Below, one piece after another: positions 1-11,326 of a stretch of DNA of 64,000 bases. The notes under the pieces were generated by a model. It was not told where the DNA came from. It saw only the letters and a list, made by a program, of their open reading frames with translations, and ran no database searches. Source of the stretch: Cliona cf. orientalis (taxonomy: Eukaryota; Porifera; Demospongiae; Clionaida; Clionaidae); NCBI GenBank assembly GCA_963930775.1, contig OZ005703.1, positions 6,944,001-7,008,000 of the forward strand, given 5' to 3'. Each line of letters opens with the position of its first letter. Position 1 is the first letter of the stretch. Both the position numbers and the translations under genes were made by a program.

Positions 1-846
1 ACGTGGGAGTCTGATCTGATACTGGAGGTGATGTAATCATAGAAGGCTTCGGTTCTGAATTGGTGATAGAAGTGCAGTCCCCAATATTTTCTGTAAGGCA
101 AATGATCACACAAAATCGTACAAGTGATGTAAACGAAATTATTCATACTTGAAATCTGTCCATAAAAATGAGCTATCCTGTTCTCTTGTAATGCCACGGC
201 CAGTCTTAAGAACGTACGGCCAAGAACAAATTCAGGAATGTTGCTGCAATCACTTTCTCCAAAGAAAAGCCTATCACCACTGAGAATTGCACTAGACGTA
301 CGCGTGTTGCTCACAATATTTAGAGAGTTAGTTCTTGGTAGGCATACTCCAATAATATCACCTTGCTGAACAGAGATCTGCTCCACTGGAATAAATGAGC
401 TGCATAGAAACTCGTCACCCAATCCATTAACTGATATACTAAAATTCAGTATGGGACTTTGCCTTTCATATAGCTGTATACTATTAAAAGTTCTCGGTCT
501 GAAAATGGTAAAGAATAGTTGATAAATCCCAGGTTCATTTGGCGGATAGTAGCAATACTCCCAGTGTGTAATAGTTCCATCACTTTGAGCTGGATTATCT
601 GTGTTCAGATAGAGTCGCCCTGCTCTCAATAAACTATCCACTGCTTCATATTGCATGCGATTATCACTCCCAATAATTCTTGCTCCGTTTTGACAAGTAC
701 CTTCTGCATTAACTACTTGGATGGATGCCAGTGAAAATAATTGCAGCACAGAGTGCATGGGGATATTTTGACTCACCCAAATTCAAAAAAGAGAAAAACA
801 ATACCCCTTCACCGATCGAGTGAAACAGCCACCATGATCCCTTCAT
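1..846 (-). CDS. Single-pass receptor-like protein, paralog A (3' end outside window)
   Basis: Exons read as 777-846, 149-715 and 1-90 (continuing past the window start), all joined in phase 1. Exon 1 gives a hydrophobic N-terminus (MKGSWWLFHSIGEGVLFFSF), a plausible signal peptide. Exon 2 holds the ectodomain shared with the genes at 1392-3054, 6556-8164 and 12021-13426: an early Cys (EGTCQNG), RLYLNTDNPA, then GTITHWEYCYYPPN, and later QQGDIIGVCLP. Exon 3 starts a Ser/Thr/Pro-rich stalk (NSEPKPSMITSPPVSDQ). A membrane segment and tail are expected beyond the window by analogy with the paralogs. I do not recognise the domain as a named family. No long ATG-started ORF covers it because the exons are short, but the alignment to the paralogs and the matching intron phases support it. 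Confidence 0.75.
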
Positions 847-1391
847 GCTCTAGCTTTAATACCACTTCAGATATCTTACTGAGACTCTCAATGGATACTA
901 GACCAGAGAGGATGCAAGCAATGAATATCCTTTGAATGTAACAATATCACTACTATGTAAGGCTATTAGCAGAACAATCTGTCAGTTAGAGAATTTCCTA
1001 TTTCATTGTGATCATGTGCAGTGATATTATGATAGTAAGGAGATAATATTATAGTCTTGATACTAGTCCACTCGTCCTTATTGTAATTGATTCGTAGCCC
1101 ATTGACAGCCACTGACACGATTTGCACACGAATTAAATAGATCATGAATACACTAGCCTCACATGTATAAAGAAGTGAAATTTTGGCTACAGTCAGCACA
1201 GGGTGATGTCATCAATGATAATTTAATTACTGATAGGAATGTCCCTTATACCTAATTAGCAGTCAGTCTCTGGCAAGCACTGGACACTTGAAGCCAAATC
1301 ATACTCTACTTCCAGACATAATTACGGACACACCATAGATGATATTCAATACACAAGTGACCAAATTTATTAATACAAAAGTGTAGCTAAA
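847..1391. other. Intergenic spacer between two receptor paralogs
   Basis: Both neighbours lie on the minus strand. A 77-codon minus-strand ORF inside it shows no family resemblance. TTTATT at 1366-1371 is AATAAA on the minus strand, about 20 bases after the stop of the gene at 1392-3054, and is a plausible poly(A) signal. Nothing else is seen. Confidence 0.5.
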
Positions 1392-3054
1392 TTAGCATAG
1401 TATTTTTATATTAGATGACGATCCGTAAGCAATATTTGAAAACATTGAAGGTTCATAAGCGATGTTATTGTCAGATACTTGGGATGAGGAGTCCACTACG
1501 CTCGCCCTCTTTGCTTTACTATAGTATTCTGTCCTTGCACTGTCATGAAAGCTTTCATACTCCACATCAGATTCAAATCCTTTTATAATATTATTATCAC
1601 CAACTGATAGACTTGCATAGGCAGTGTTTTGTTCAGTAAGAATAGCACTATTATATACTTTTGGCATATTATTGCTCTTAGAATAGGCAACATTTGCAGA
1701 AAAATCGAACGTCTTCTTGCGTTTTTTCAACATGACGCACAGAGCAATAGCTATCAGTGTTACCAGCATTGCCATAAGTATGAGAACTCCAATAGTTGAT
1801 CCAACTGCTATTCCTATCACTTGATCTATAAGAAATACAGGCATGGAAATTTACAAAAATTCTCTATGCCACGGTCTACAATAGAATCCATTAATACCTG
1901 AAGAAATAATTTCAGATGGGGCTGGACTTGATCCCATATTATGCACTGTTGAACTATGCATGTTAATTGCTGATGAAGCGGTATTAGTTGAACATGACAT
2001 TGTTGATGTTGGTGAAATCGAAGCTGATACATGTACAGTTGACTGACTCCCTCCATGGCTGGTAGGCTTGGTAGAATTAGAATCTGATGTAGTAATAGTA
2101 CTTTGTGCAGTACTAGAAGGAAACTCAGTGCTTACAATAGTTGGAACAGTAACAGTTTCACTGGTAGGTTGTCCAGCTTCTATAATAATACAATTACAAA
2201 ATTTCAGCTTCAGATAATAATTTTGACTACATTATACATTCACACATACCCAAATTGGCATAGATGTGTAATCTCTTTGAATTGACAACTGAGAGCTGAC
2301 TGGTGGGAATATTAGACGGCAGAGTGTCCATACTGCACCCCTCTGTTGTTGGCACTGCTAGCAGTGAACTCCCACTACCATGTCTAGATGTGGTCTCACC
2401 CACGACATCCAGCTGCCTTCGATTCAAGATACGTTCATTCGCGGGCTCAAAGACACAAGCACCAATAACATCTCCTGCTTGCACCATCACTGACTCAGAA
2501 GCCTCAGCATTATCTAAAGAGTCGGTGTAACATCTGAATCCACTTCGTATAGAACCATCCACTACATTTCTTCCTTCACGGAATCTAGCAAATGTCGAGC
2601 CTCGCACAGCTTTGAATATTTCTGATACTCTTATGTAGCGTTCGTCTACACCAGTAACCACTCTCCGATAGACGGCATATGTAGCCCAGTAGCTCGTTGC
2701 GAAACTAAAGGAGTTACTGGTGCTGTTTGGTCCATAGTAGCAAATTCTCCAGCTTGTGATGTTGCCAGAGCAGGGAGCTGGGTTGGCAGTATTCAGGTAG
2801 AACATTCTATCAGTGGCTTTAGTGACCATATTCTCATTACCATCGCCAATGATGCCACAAGTGTCTTGAGCATGATTCTGATGAACTATAAATTATTATT
2901 AGTTAATTTTTATTATCATGCAGTGACAGTGAAAAAATTCTGACTAGATTGAGGTTTTAATAATTATTAATAGTACATTAGGCATTCATAAAAATGACTT
3001 ACTTATGCATACAGTGGTTAGTAACGCAATAATTAGCCACTCAGAGGTCGCCAT
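1392..3054 (-). CDS. Single-pass receptor-like protein, paralog B
   Basis: Four exons: 3003-3054 (signal peptide MATSEWLIIALLTTVCI), 2250-2885 (ectodomain), 1898-2179 (Ser/Thr-rich, mucin-like stalk) and 1392-1825 (membrane segment and tail). All introns are phase 1. The ectodomain has FYLNTANPAPCSGNITSW, ICYYGPN and QAGDVIGACVFEP, with Cys residues at the same places as its paralogs, and ends in LHIYANLG. The membrane span is about 25 residues (VIGIAVGSTIGVLILMAMLV onward) followed by KKRKK. The tail carries repeated tyrosine motifs: ANVAY, QNTAY, NNIAY and SNIAY. These resemble PTB/SH2-type docking motifs, so a receptor or adhesion role is inferred; no ligand can be named. The start lies 140 bp from the divergent HSDL2 start. 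Confidence 0.85.
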
Positions 3055-3194
3055 CAAGAGACTTTCTTCCTTCAGCTGCCCTAGATTGTAGTAGTAAGCG
3101 AAATACGCATGCTCATCGAGGTGGGTGGGGCTCGTTGGCAAAATTACAAGGAAGTGCGCATTATTTGAGAAGCAGAAGGTCACCCGTAGAGAAG
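3055..3194. promoter_or_regulatory. Compact divergent promoter region, receptor B / HSDL2
   Basis: Only 140 bp separate the two divergent start codons, so 5' UTRs and promoter elements must be packed here. No TATA box is obvious in either direction. Shared regulation is an inference from the spacing. Confidence 0.45.
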
Positions 3195-6167
3195 ATGGCT
3201 GGGTAGGTGAATAGCTCGATCTTGCAAGCTCTGTATACGATCACTTCATTTATCATTGTTTGCAGTAAGCTTGCAGGCTGTACGCTGTTCATTACCGGAG
3301 CCAGTCGCGGCATCGGGAAGGCGATCGCGCTGAGGGCCGCACGGGACGGCGCTAACATAGTCATCGCTGCCAAGACGGCAGTGGCGCACCCCAAACTGCC
3401 AGGCACCATCTATACCGCTGCCGAGGAAGGTGACTCTATGATATATAGCATTTTAATATAAATAGTGATATCCTACACAGTGCATAACAAGCTCAAGTGG
3501 GGGGGGGGGGGGGGGGGGGGGGTTTAATTGCTAATTTATCCTAATTGGATGTTTAGTAATAGTGATTCTTCTTTGATTTCAGTGGAGAAAGCTGGAGGCC
3601 ACTGCCTACCCTGTGTGGTTGACATCCGGGAGGAGTCTCAGGTGGAAAAGGCAGTCAGTGATGCTGTGGCAAGATTTGGTGGAATCGACATTCTAGTCAA
3701 CAATGCCAGCGCAATTCACCTCACTGGCACGGTCGACACTCCAATGAAACGGTAAGAAAGTGCCTACTTTAACCCAATGAACTCTTAGTTTAATTTGTTG
3801 AATGTCTTCTTAGATATGACTTGATGATGAACATCAACACTCGTGGAACTTTTTTGACGTAAGACCTAGTAGACGTACCTCAATGAAGTTGACTCGCTGT
3901 TTTATACATGTAGATCGAAGTATTGTATTCCTCACCTACTGAAGAGCAAGAATCCACACGTTCTAAACATCAGCCCTCCATTGAATATGAAGCCAAGATG
4001 GTTTTCAGAGCACTGTGGTAAATTAGAGTCTCTCCCTCCCTCCCTCTCCCCTCCTCCCCCGGATATGTCATCTTATTTTCTGATTAATTTTTGTAGCTTA
4101 CACAATGGCCAAGTATGGCATGTCGATGTGTGTACTGGGAATGGCTGAAGAATTCAAAGGAGATGGTATTGCTGTGAATGCACTGTGGCCTAGAACAGGT
4201 TAGCAGCAACTTTTTTCTTGGTTTGAGAGTCTTATATCAAGTATACCAACCAGATTTCATGAAAAGCAATATCTGATTAGTGCAGGATGGATAGCTGTGG
4301 TACTAATACTTTACTGTTCTTTCAATTCCATACTATAGCCATAGCCACTGCTGCTATAGAGATGCTGGGCGGAGACACAGCAGCCAAGATGTCTCGTAAG
4401 CCCGAGATCATGGCTGATGCTGCCTACCTAATTCTGACCCAGGACAGCCGCAGCTTGACAGGAAAATTTCTCATTGATGATGAAGTCTTGAAGGAGCATG
4501 GGGTCACTGATATGGACCACTACGCCAATGCACCAGGTAACGTACCGCCTGCATAATAGTATTATAGTTTTGTGAAGGATTGAGTGCTCTTTTGAAAATG
4601 CCATTCAGTGTTATTATTCTATGTGATTTAGAAAGGTAGTCTTTGTAACGTACTACATGTATTTATTTCGTAGGCCTCTACGTAAATCACGAATATTTCG
4701 ATATTAAAATATTTTCGGATAGCATGGCTTGTGCGAAGATTAAACGCATGAAATACATGCGCAGTATTAACGACAATGCGGTAGAGGATCGTTTGTCCGA
4801 AAATTATTTAATGCAAAAAATTATTGCATGGAATATTTTAGACATGAAATATTCGCGATTTACGGTATATAATACATGTATATGCTTGTAATCTAGCTTG
4901 AAATTTTTTTTTCTCAGGTGAGAAGCTCCTTCCAGATTATTTCCTGGATGAAGCTGAAGACTTCCAGCAAGAGTGGATGCAGACTGTTGAGAGTCAAAAG
5001 AAAGCCAGTTCGTCATCAGCAGCATCAGCAGGAGCAGCAGGAGGAGGAGGTGGAGAGTCTGGAGGAGACACACCTGCGGCTGTGTTCGCTCAAGTCAAGA
5101 CAGTGCTCAACTCTGAGGTTGTCGATCAGATCAAGGCCACGTATCTCTTTGTTGTGGATGGAGACCATCCTGGTAAGTAGCGATACATCAGCTTAGTGTG
5201 AAGGAGGGCTTACCTTGGGGTGACTATTTTTTTTTGCGGGTACTAACAGTTGATCCTATACTATTTTTCCATAATTATTAAAAAGTTTAAGCCAAAGTCA
5301 CAGAAAAAATTAATGTGCCTGCAAATAATAATCACCTTAAGGTATCGCGAGACCCTAAGCCCTCAATTGGTGTGAAAGGATGGCAAAAGAAACCATCACT
5401 TTGGCGCCTCGTAATTTAATAGGGTTTTTTCCTGTATGGATAAATAGCACCTTGCAATGCACCCATTAGCAGGTTGGTTATTCTCCCTATTCACTTATTG
5501 TTAGCTACTCCTACACAGAATGGTACGTGTGTACTTTGCTGTATTAGGTATTGTGTGTCCACTGCCTTGGCACCATTATTATCAGTGGAGTGACGTAATC
5601 CCTTGCCAAATTATTAGGTTAACATTGCTAAACCTTCCCATTGCCTTCTCAGGCAAACCTAACTCGGGTGTGATACAGTGAAGGCAGCTGTGAGTTGTGA
5701 CTCTATAGCCTCATCCCCTGGCTTAAGTTCCCAATCTTTCAATGTTTCACAATTTCAGTCAACATTGAAAAGCAGGGAATAGCTAGGGTCTGGCAATAAT
5801 TATTGTTATAATAATTAATGGGCTAAACCAGAACTGTAATATTTACACTCTTGCCTTAGGTGCCTTGACAAAGCTCTTTTGTCCATAATATTGATGTTGT
5901 AACATTAGCCCAATCTTCCATTCGATTCCAGGTAATTGGTTCCTGGATCTGAAGAATGGAGAGGGCTCAATTGGTGCCGCTGAATCTAGTGAGGTTCAAG
6001 CGGACACAGTGATGAAATCCTCCTCTGGTGATCTTGTAGCCATGTTCACTGGCAAGCTGAGCCCCACAATGGCCTTCATGGGAGGCAAGCTGAAGATCAG
6101 CGGGGACATGGGGGCAGCCATGAAACTGGAGAAGATAATGAAGAAGATGCCAAAATCAAAACTTTAA
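3195..6167 (+). CDS. HSDL2: Hydroxysteroid dehydrogenase-like protein 2 (SDR + SCP2)
   Basis: Nine exons: 3195-3202, 3266-3429, 3583-3751, 3814-3858, 3914-4017, 4097-4198, 4339-4536, 4918-5172 and 5932-6167. They sum to 1281 nt, or 426 residues, close to human HSDL2 (about 418). The SDR part shows the cofactor motif TGASRGIG, NNAS, and the catalytic pair in YTMAKYGMS (Tyr-x3-Lys). A Gly/Ser linker (SSSSAASAGAAGGGGGESGG) joins it to a C-terminal SCP2 sterol-carrier domain ending GKLKISGDMGAAMKLEKIM. In animals HSDL2 is a peroxisomal/mitochondrial short-chain dehydrogenase tied to lipid metabolism; the exact substrate is not established. The first exon contributes only MAG. Identity is certain. 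Introns hold a poly-G run (3499-3522), a TIR element near 4681-4865 and a possible one at 5203-5366. Confidence 0.96.
3499..3522 (+). repeat. Poly-G tract (24 G) in HSDL2 intron 2
   Basis: Uninterrupted run of G read directly. Similar runs are at 26880-26898, 33540-33560 and 62149-62173, all on the + strand of this window. Length is likely unreliable in assemblies. Confidence 0.9.
4681..4865. mobile_element. TA-flanked MITE in HSDL2 intron 7
   Basis: The left end CGTAAATCACGAATATTTCG is mirrored by the right end (AATATTCGCGATTTACGG), flanked by TA. A related lone end is at about 34440-34470. It has no coding capacity and belongs to the CCGTA-ended MITE group seen elsewhere in the window. Confidence 0.65.
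5203..5366. repeat. Imperfect inverted repeat in HSDL2 intron 8
   Basis: GAGGGCTTACCTTGGGGTGA on the left is partly mirrored by AATCACCTTAAGGTA and CCTAAGCCCTC on the right. It looks like a decayed short TIR element; boundaries are approximate. Confidence 0.35.
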
Positions 6168-6315
6168 AGAATGATAATAATTAATTTTGTATCATGAGGT
6201 TTTTTCAGCAAAGTACGCAATAGGCATAGTCTGATGTGTTTATTGCCTTGATTGATGTTATTTTGAGTAAACTTTCAATGTTGATCTGTTGCCTGCATGT
6301 TAGGCAATGACGTAC

Positions 6316-6321
6316 AATAAA
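6316..6321 (+). terminator. Poly(A) signal AATAAA for HSDL2
   Basis: AATAAA lies about 150 bases after the HSDL2 stop codon, in the expected orientation. Confidence 0.5.
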
Positions 6322-6555
6322 AATTAGCTCATCGATGCAATTGCTATACATGGTCATCTGCGCAATAATTATGGTTTGTGGGAGTGCATATTATAAGTAT
6401 GGTTTCTCATGCATACAATATATTATACATTCAGGTAACTACCCAAAAGTACAAGGGTGTAGTGCATGATTGCATGCAGTTTCCATGTTAAGCATAACAT
6501 AACAGAGGAACTTACTGACTATGGTATATTATTCTCAGCAAATAGTGTACACAAG

Positions 6556-8164
6556 ATGGAGTGTTCAGATTTCTTTAAGTTGCTATTTGGTGAGTGAGTA
6601 GCTACTGTCAGTCTGTATGATTGTGCAGTATTAAGGTTTAGATCCTACTTGTCAAATACTGTGATCTGATTGCCTTCATAGAAAATCATGTATAAAGCTC
6701 TATAGAAAATCTCTTTCCTGTGGTTTGGGTAGCAATAAAAAAAATTACTATGGTACTGCATACATGAGAATAATATTATTAATAGCCTTGGTGCACATAC
6801 AATAATCTTGGTGACCTTTTTCAGTGCTTACAGGGACAAGTGCCTGCTCCAGAGTGGGTTCTGACAGTCTAAGTTCCTCTGATGACAACAACTTTCAAAA
6901 CGAAAAGGGACTATTCTTAAATCTTGGCACTCCGTCCGAGTGTCAAGGCATTGTCACAGCTTGGCACTTACGTTATGAGCTAGAAGAGTGTAGAAGTAGT
7001 CAAAGAGCTAGATCGGACCAGACTAGAAAGTCAAGTAGCTAGTGAGAGAGAAACAGATGGAGAAACATTCAACGGTGTATTTGCTGTGTACCGACCTGTC
7101 AGTAACCTGACAATGATGTATGAACTAGTTCCTGGCAGCACAAAATCTGTCATGATAAATTGTGATTATGCTGATGATAATGATGACAGTACTAGTGCAC
7201 ACTCGAATGGAAGAACACAATCGAATACCAGAGATAAAGAAGAGATAATACCGTTAGAGAAGGAAGAACAATTCATGATTCAGAGAGATGATGTCATAGC
7301 TATCTGCTTGCCAGATATAGAGAGGAATAAGCTTCAGATATTAGAGAACTTTAGAAATGAGAATAAATTAAGAAATGTAGCACCTGGTGTACACGAGTAC
7401 GATTATAGGGAAGGACGTGCTCTTGAGAACTGCAACTTCAATGAATTGCAAACAATCAGTTCGGATCACCTGAAAGAAAAAAGGAAAAGAGGAAAGAGAA
7501 GATATTATTATCGACTTAATCTATATGCCGAAATTGAAGGTAAGTATGGATAATAGCTATTAGCCTAATAATTATTGATATCGAGGATTTTAATTTGAAA
7601 AGCATGTACAGAAAGGCCTGGGTATTATAATTATTATACATGTAAGTCCAGCCATTCTCTCATCTATGTTTAATAGAGCTTGCCACTACTAATTCAAATT
7701 CATTGGCCACGTCAACTGAAGATGATTCGAATTCTCCATCGCTAAACGATACCCAAATGTTATCGGACAACCAACAGTATCCCATACTTGTGACAGCTTC
7801 TTCGGCGTCAGCTGGGGGACTGTTGGTGCTAATAGCTGCTGTAGTGTTGGTAGCTGGTATTGTCGTGTGTTGGAGTAGAAGACGTACTAAGCGGAGGAGA
7901 TCAATAACTTTACCTGCACGCGAAGCTGCTGCAAACAATAATGAGCTTCGAGACACAAGTAGAGACCAGCGATCGCCATTTACCCAAAGCAGAGTTGCCC
8001 CCAGTACAGTACCTGATAATAATATGATATTTGATATTGAGGAAAATGTTGCTTATCAAGGCTACAATTTTGATGAACATGTGTATGCACAACCTCATGC
8101 ACATAATTTGAAATCACACAGAGACTACCGTAGCAATGAGTACGAGATAGCCTCATACTACTAA
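6556..8164 (+). CDS. Single-pass receptor-like protein, paralog C (one apparent frame change)
   Basis: Exons 6556-6589 (signal peptide), 6825-7539 (ectodomain) and 7677-8164 (membrane segment and tail), phase 1 joins. N-terminus MECSDFFKLLFVLTGTSA then Cys. The ectodomain has GLFLNLGTPSECQGIVTAWH, later RDDVIAICLPD and the closing RLNLYAEIEG shared with its paralogs. Near 6981 the reading frame must shift by one base to continue from AWHLRYELE into the downstream open frame (SVEVVKELD, then FAVYRPVSNL). This is an allelic or assembly indel, or a real lesion. The membrane span (GGLLVLIAAVVLVAGIVVCW) is followed by RRRTKRRR. Tail tyrosine motifs: ENVAYQGY, DEHVY, NEYEIASYY. Unlike paralog B it has almost no stalk. 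Confidence 0.8.
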
Positions 8165-8558
8165 TTCAGAGATTGTTGATTTAGTATATTATATGCATAT
8201 CACAATGTTAACTTGTTAAATTTTGATTGTAAAATTTTATGCTTGTTTTTGTGTTACTGAGCATCATCATAATAATAATATTATTATAATAACGCCACAT
8301 AAGAGACTCAGTGTGTGTATATATGCGTCTTTGCCAATTTCTCCTCCAGTGTTTTAATTTTGACAAGCAAAGGATCTGTAGCTTATTAGCAACATTCCTT
8401 AGTTGAAATTATCACAAATTATCAATCTTTCAATTTAATATGTCATTAAGCTTCTAAATTGCTAATAATAATAGTATAAGTTTCTATCTACATAATAGGT
8501 TCATTAATTTTGACTATCTTTATTTACACAAATTAAAGTTGCTCGATGGTTCATGTTA
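8165..8558. other. Convergent intergenic spacer
   Basis: AT-rich gap between the + receptor C and the - 7TM gene. TTTATT at 8519-8524 is an AATAAA poly(A) signal for the minus-strand 7TM gene. No further feature is seen. Confidence 0.5.
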
Positions 8559-9806
8559 CTATTCATCTTTTTGATTCCTTTCATTTTCATGCTCAGTAAG
8601 TGGCGTTATTCTATTTGTTTTGGGGGCAAATTGACGTGCAAGACTATTTGGCTTGTTCTTCGATTTATGCACAGGAGATTCCTCCACCTCAGGGCTTAGG
8701 GTACACATAAATAGCTCCTTTACTCTCAAGCGAAGACGTTTGTTACTTAAGATGAGGAATATGGGGTTGACGCACGAAAATAGCTGGACAATCAGAAGAA
8801 CAATGAAATAGATTTGAAAATCGGGGCCATCGCTATTCTCTGGTGGTAGAGCGAAATTTCGGAAAATCTGAATATAGAGCATTCCAGAACTGATCGAGTT
8901 GCTCCCTAATTGGTTGAAGTAGACAAGGGATAATGACTTAGCTGTTCTCTCTTCCCCAGTACGGTAGAGCGGCTTATCTCGTCCTTTTATTGTGATGACC
9001 TTATCTGTACAGCTTTCATTATTTTTCGTATAGCGCTGACGAATTTTCTTCAGTGTATGTAGCTCGATCAAAATGCGTACATAATTGTAGAAAGTGGCCA
9101 ATGTGACAATAGAGGAAATTATCCAATAGCTGACGATAAAAACTGTCAAATAAACAAAAAAGCGTGTCCGATTGAGTCGTCGACTTGTTAACCCAAAACA
9201 GATAAAATTTCCACGGTTATGGAATAGATCTGGTATTCCATTTAGAACTCGCAAACCAAGAGTAAGAAAGAATACTCCAGCCCCAAGTGACACCACCCAA
9301 AGGATTATGGAATTTATGTACGCTCTCTTGTTAGTGGGTCGCCCATGAAGTGGGTCTTTCACTGCTTTCAGCTTGTCTCGACTGATGATAATGTGAAGAA
9401 CAGTGAAGAATACGTATACGAAATACTCTACAAAATAGCTGACATTGCACATGAATCGACCAAGTACCCAGCAACGTGCCACAACTAGCGTTAGTAGGCA
9501 AAAGATGTCGACTGCTCCTATCAGTCCTCCAATGGCCAAGGAGAACAAGTAGATATTGATGTTGTTGTTGAGCTTCTTAACGCATGCTAGTATCACCAGT
9601 GCCAGTAGAATAGCATTGGACACAATGGCAGCCACCAGCTCTAGTAGAAGGAAGGGAGCAAATGCCACTGCACCGATTGGCACAAGCACTAGTGCAGACT
9701 CATTTACAGTAACGTTGAGGCTACTATCATTCTCCATAGCTTTTGGAGAACTGTATCTCAAGGTAGTCAGATCGAAGGCAATAAGATGAGCACTTGTAAC
9801 TTTCAA
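8559..9806 (-). CDS. Seven-transmembrane receptor, rhodopsin-like, copy 1
   Basis: Single intronless ORF of 415 residues with about seven hydrophobic segments. The first is around FLLLELVAAIVSNAILLALV and the last around YFIVLLIVQLFSCVNPIFLI. Landmarks fit a divergent class A GPCR: a Cys after TM2 (GRFMCNVSY), a DRY-like site after TM3 reading SRDKLK, and an NPxxY-like NPIFLILSN at the end of TM7. An N-glycosylation cluster (NDSSLNVTVNES) sits at the N-terminus. The start is uncertain: the upstream Met at 9806 or the internal Met of MENDSS; both regions resemble the neighbour copy. The long third intracellular loop has charged KGRDKPLYRTGEERTAKSLS, which is conserved in copy 2. The ligand is unknown. 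Confidence 0.85.
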   Translation of the reverse strand: MKVTSAHLIAFDLTTLRYSSPKAMENDSSLNVTVNESALVLVPIGAVAFAPFLLLELVAAIVSNAILLALVILACVKKLNNNINIYLFSLAIGGLIGAVDIFCLLTLVVARCWVLGRFMCNVSYFVEYFVYVFFTVLHIIISRDKLKAVKDPLHGRPTNKRAYINSIILWVVSLGAGVFFLTLGLRVLNGIPDLFHNRGNFICFGLTSRRLNRTRFFVYLTVFIVSYWIISSIVTLATFYNYVRILIELHTLKKIRQRYTKNNESCTDKVITIKGRDKPLYRTGEERTAKSLSLVYFNQLGSNSISSGMLYIQIFRNFALPPENSDGPDFQIYFIVLLIVQLFSCVNPIFLILSNKRLRLRVKELFMCTLSPEVEESPVHKSKNKPNSLARQFAPKTNRITPLTEHENERNQKDE

Positions 9807-10144
9807 CCACAGGATCTGTATTTCTGATTTAGATCAACGTCAGAGGAATCATTTAAATAATTAGTTGTCAAATCAATCAAATGGTGCTAAATTATACTAT
9901 TATCTTATTAAGTATACCAAGTGTGTACTACAAATTGTATCGTTATCACGTTGAACCTGATATTAAGAAGAAATTTAATTATATCAGCAGTTCGCGGATC
10001 GACCTTTAAGAAAATTCCTAAAATTTGCAGATCTTATATAACTATTGTTACATAATATTATATCATATCACAAATATTACACTGTTATAGTATTACGTAG
10101 CTTTATAGCTATGGCGTCTTGCAATAGTTATGGTACACTAATAG
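9807..10144. other. Spacer between the two 7TM genes
   Basis: AT-rich, presumably the promoter of 7TM copy 1 and 3' UTR of copy 2. No repeat or ORF of note is seen. Confidence 0.4.
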
Positions 10145-11326
10145 TCACTGGCATGATGAAATAATTGGTGTTACTTTATTTGTACTTGGGGTTGTAGCGA
10201 TCTTCGGCACATGCACGGGAGATAGTTCCTCTTCTGGGTTCAGAGTACACATGAATAGGTCTTTCATTCGAGTGCGAAGCCTCTTATTACTCCAGATAAA
10301 TAAGATAGGTGTTACACATGGGAAATGCTGCACGATCAGCACTATTGCAAAGTAGAGTTGATAGTCAGCACTACTCCGAATCTCTTCAGGTAGTGCATAA
10401 TTCCTCAGAATAACTTGAATATAAATCATTATGGAGCCAAATATGGTACAAATGAATTGGATGAAGTAGACGAGGGTCAATGACATGGCTGTTCTCTCTT
10501 CTCCGGTACGGTAGAGTGGCTTGACACGACCTTTTATTTTGATAGTTTTACGATCTTTTTCATTTGCAAATTGTTGGCGAAGCTTTCTCAGCTTTCGTAG
10601 TTCTAGTAAGATCCGCACAAAATTGGAGAGTGTAATCAGGATAATAATGAATGAAGCTACATAAAAGACAGCAGCAGCAAGTGATGAGGAAATGAACCGA
10701 TTTTCCTGACCAGCTAGCCGGCTAGTAAGCCCAAAGCAAGCAAAATCTCCAAAGACTTCTATTCTTCTGTTGATAAGAGTCCAAGAAAAGGCAAGAGGTA
10801 TGATTCCAGCTGCAATTGAGCCTATCCAGAACACTACTGACTGTATGTAAGCTATTTTTTTACTTAGACGTCCGCGAAGTGGATCCTTCACTCCCTTCAG
10901 CTTGTCTCGACTAATGAAAAGGAAAATAAGGGTGAAAATTATTAAATAGATCATCACCACACAGTAACTGACATTACAAATGAACACACCAAGTACCCAG
11001 CGACGTGCAATAACTAGCGTTAGTAAGCAAAAGATGTTGAATGTTCCCATCAGTCCTCCAATGGCCAAGGAGAACAGGTAGATATTGATGTTGTTGTTGA
11101 GCTTCTTAACACATGCTAGTATCACCAGTGCCAGTAGAAGAGCATTGGACACAAAGGCAGCCACCAGCTGTAGTAGAAGGAAGGGAGCAAATGCCACTGC
11201 ACCGATTGGCAGTATATTATAAAGTGACGATTGGTTATCAAAGCTGCTATAATTCTCCATACCAACGGCTAATTGAGTGTGTGTACAATTAAAGGCAATA
11301 ACTTCCACTGGCATGCAGTCGCCCAA
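10145..11326 (-). CDS. Seven-transmembrane receptor, rhodopsin-like, copy 2
   Basis: Intronless 393-residue ORF, a tandem duplicate of the gene at 8559-9806. Long stretches match closely (PIGAVAFAPFLLL, ACVKKLNNNINIYLFSLAIG, GRVKPLYRTGEERTAMSL). It has the same altered DRY site (SRDKLKGVKDP) and a TM7 end with TPILFIWSN where copy 1 has NPIFLILSN, so the NPxxY Asn is replaced here. The N-terminus has glycosylation sites (ENYSSFDNQSS). The C-terminal tail shares FMCTLNPEEE and SPVH with copy 1. A chemosensory or signalling role is a guess from family resemblance only. Alternative starts are MGDC at 11326 or the MENYSS methionine. Confidence 0.85.
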   Translation of the reverse strand: MGDCMPVEVIAFNCTHTQLAVGMENYSSFDNQSSLYNILPIGAVAFAPFLLLQLVAAFVSNALLLALVILACVKKLNNNINIYLFSLAIGGLMGTFNIFCLLTLVIARRWVLGVFICNVSYCVVMIYLIIFTLIFLFISRDKLKGVKDPLRGRLSKKIAYIQSVVFWIGSIAAGIIPLAFSWTLINRRIEVFGDFACFGLTSRLAGQENRFISSSLAAAVFYVASFIIILITLSNFVRILLELRKLRKLRQQFANEKDRKTIKIKGRVKPLYRTGEERTAMSLTLVYFIQFICTIFGSIMIYIQVILRNYALPEEIRSSADYQLYFAIVLIVQHFPCVTPILFIWSNKRLRTRMKDLFMCTLNPEEELSPVHVPKIATTPSTNKVTPIISSCQ

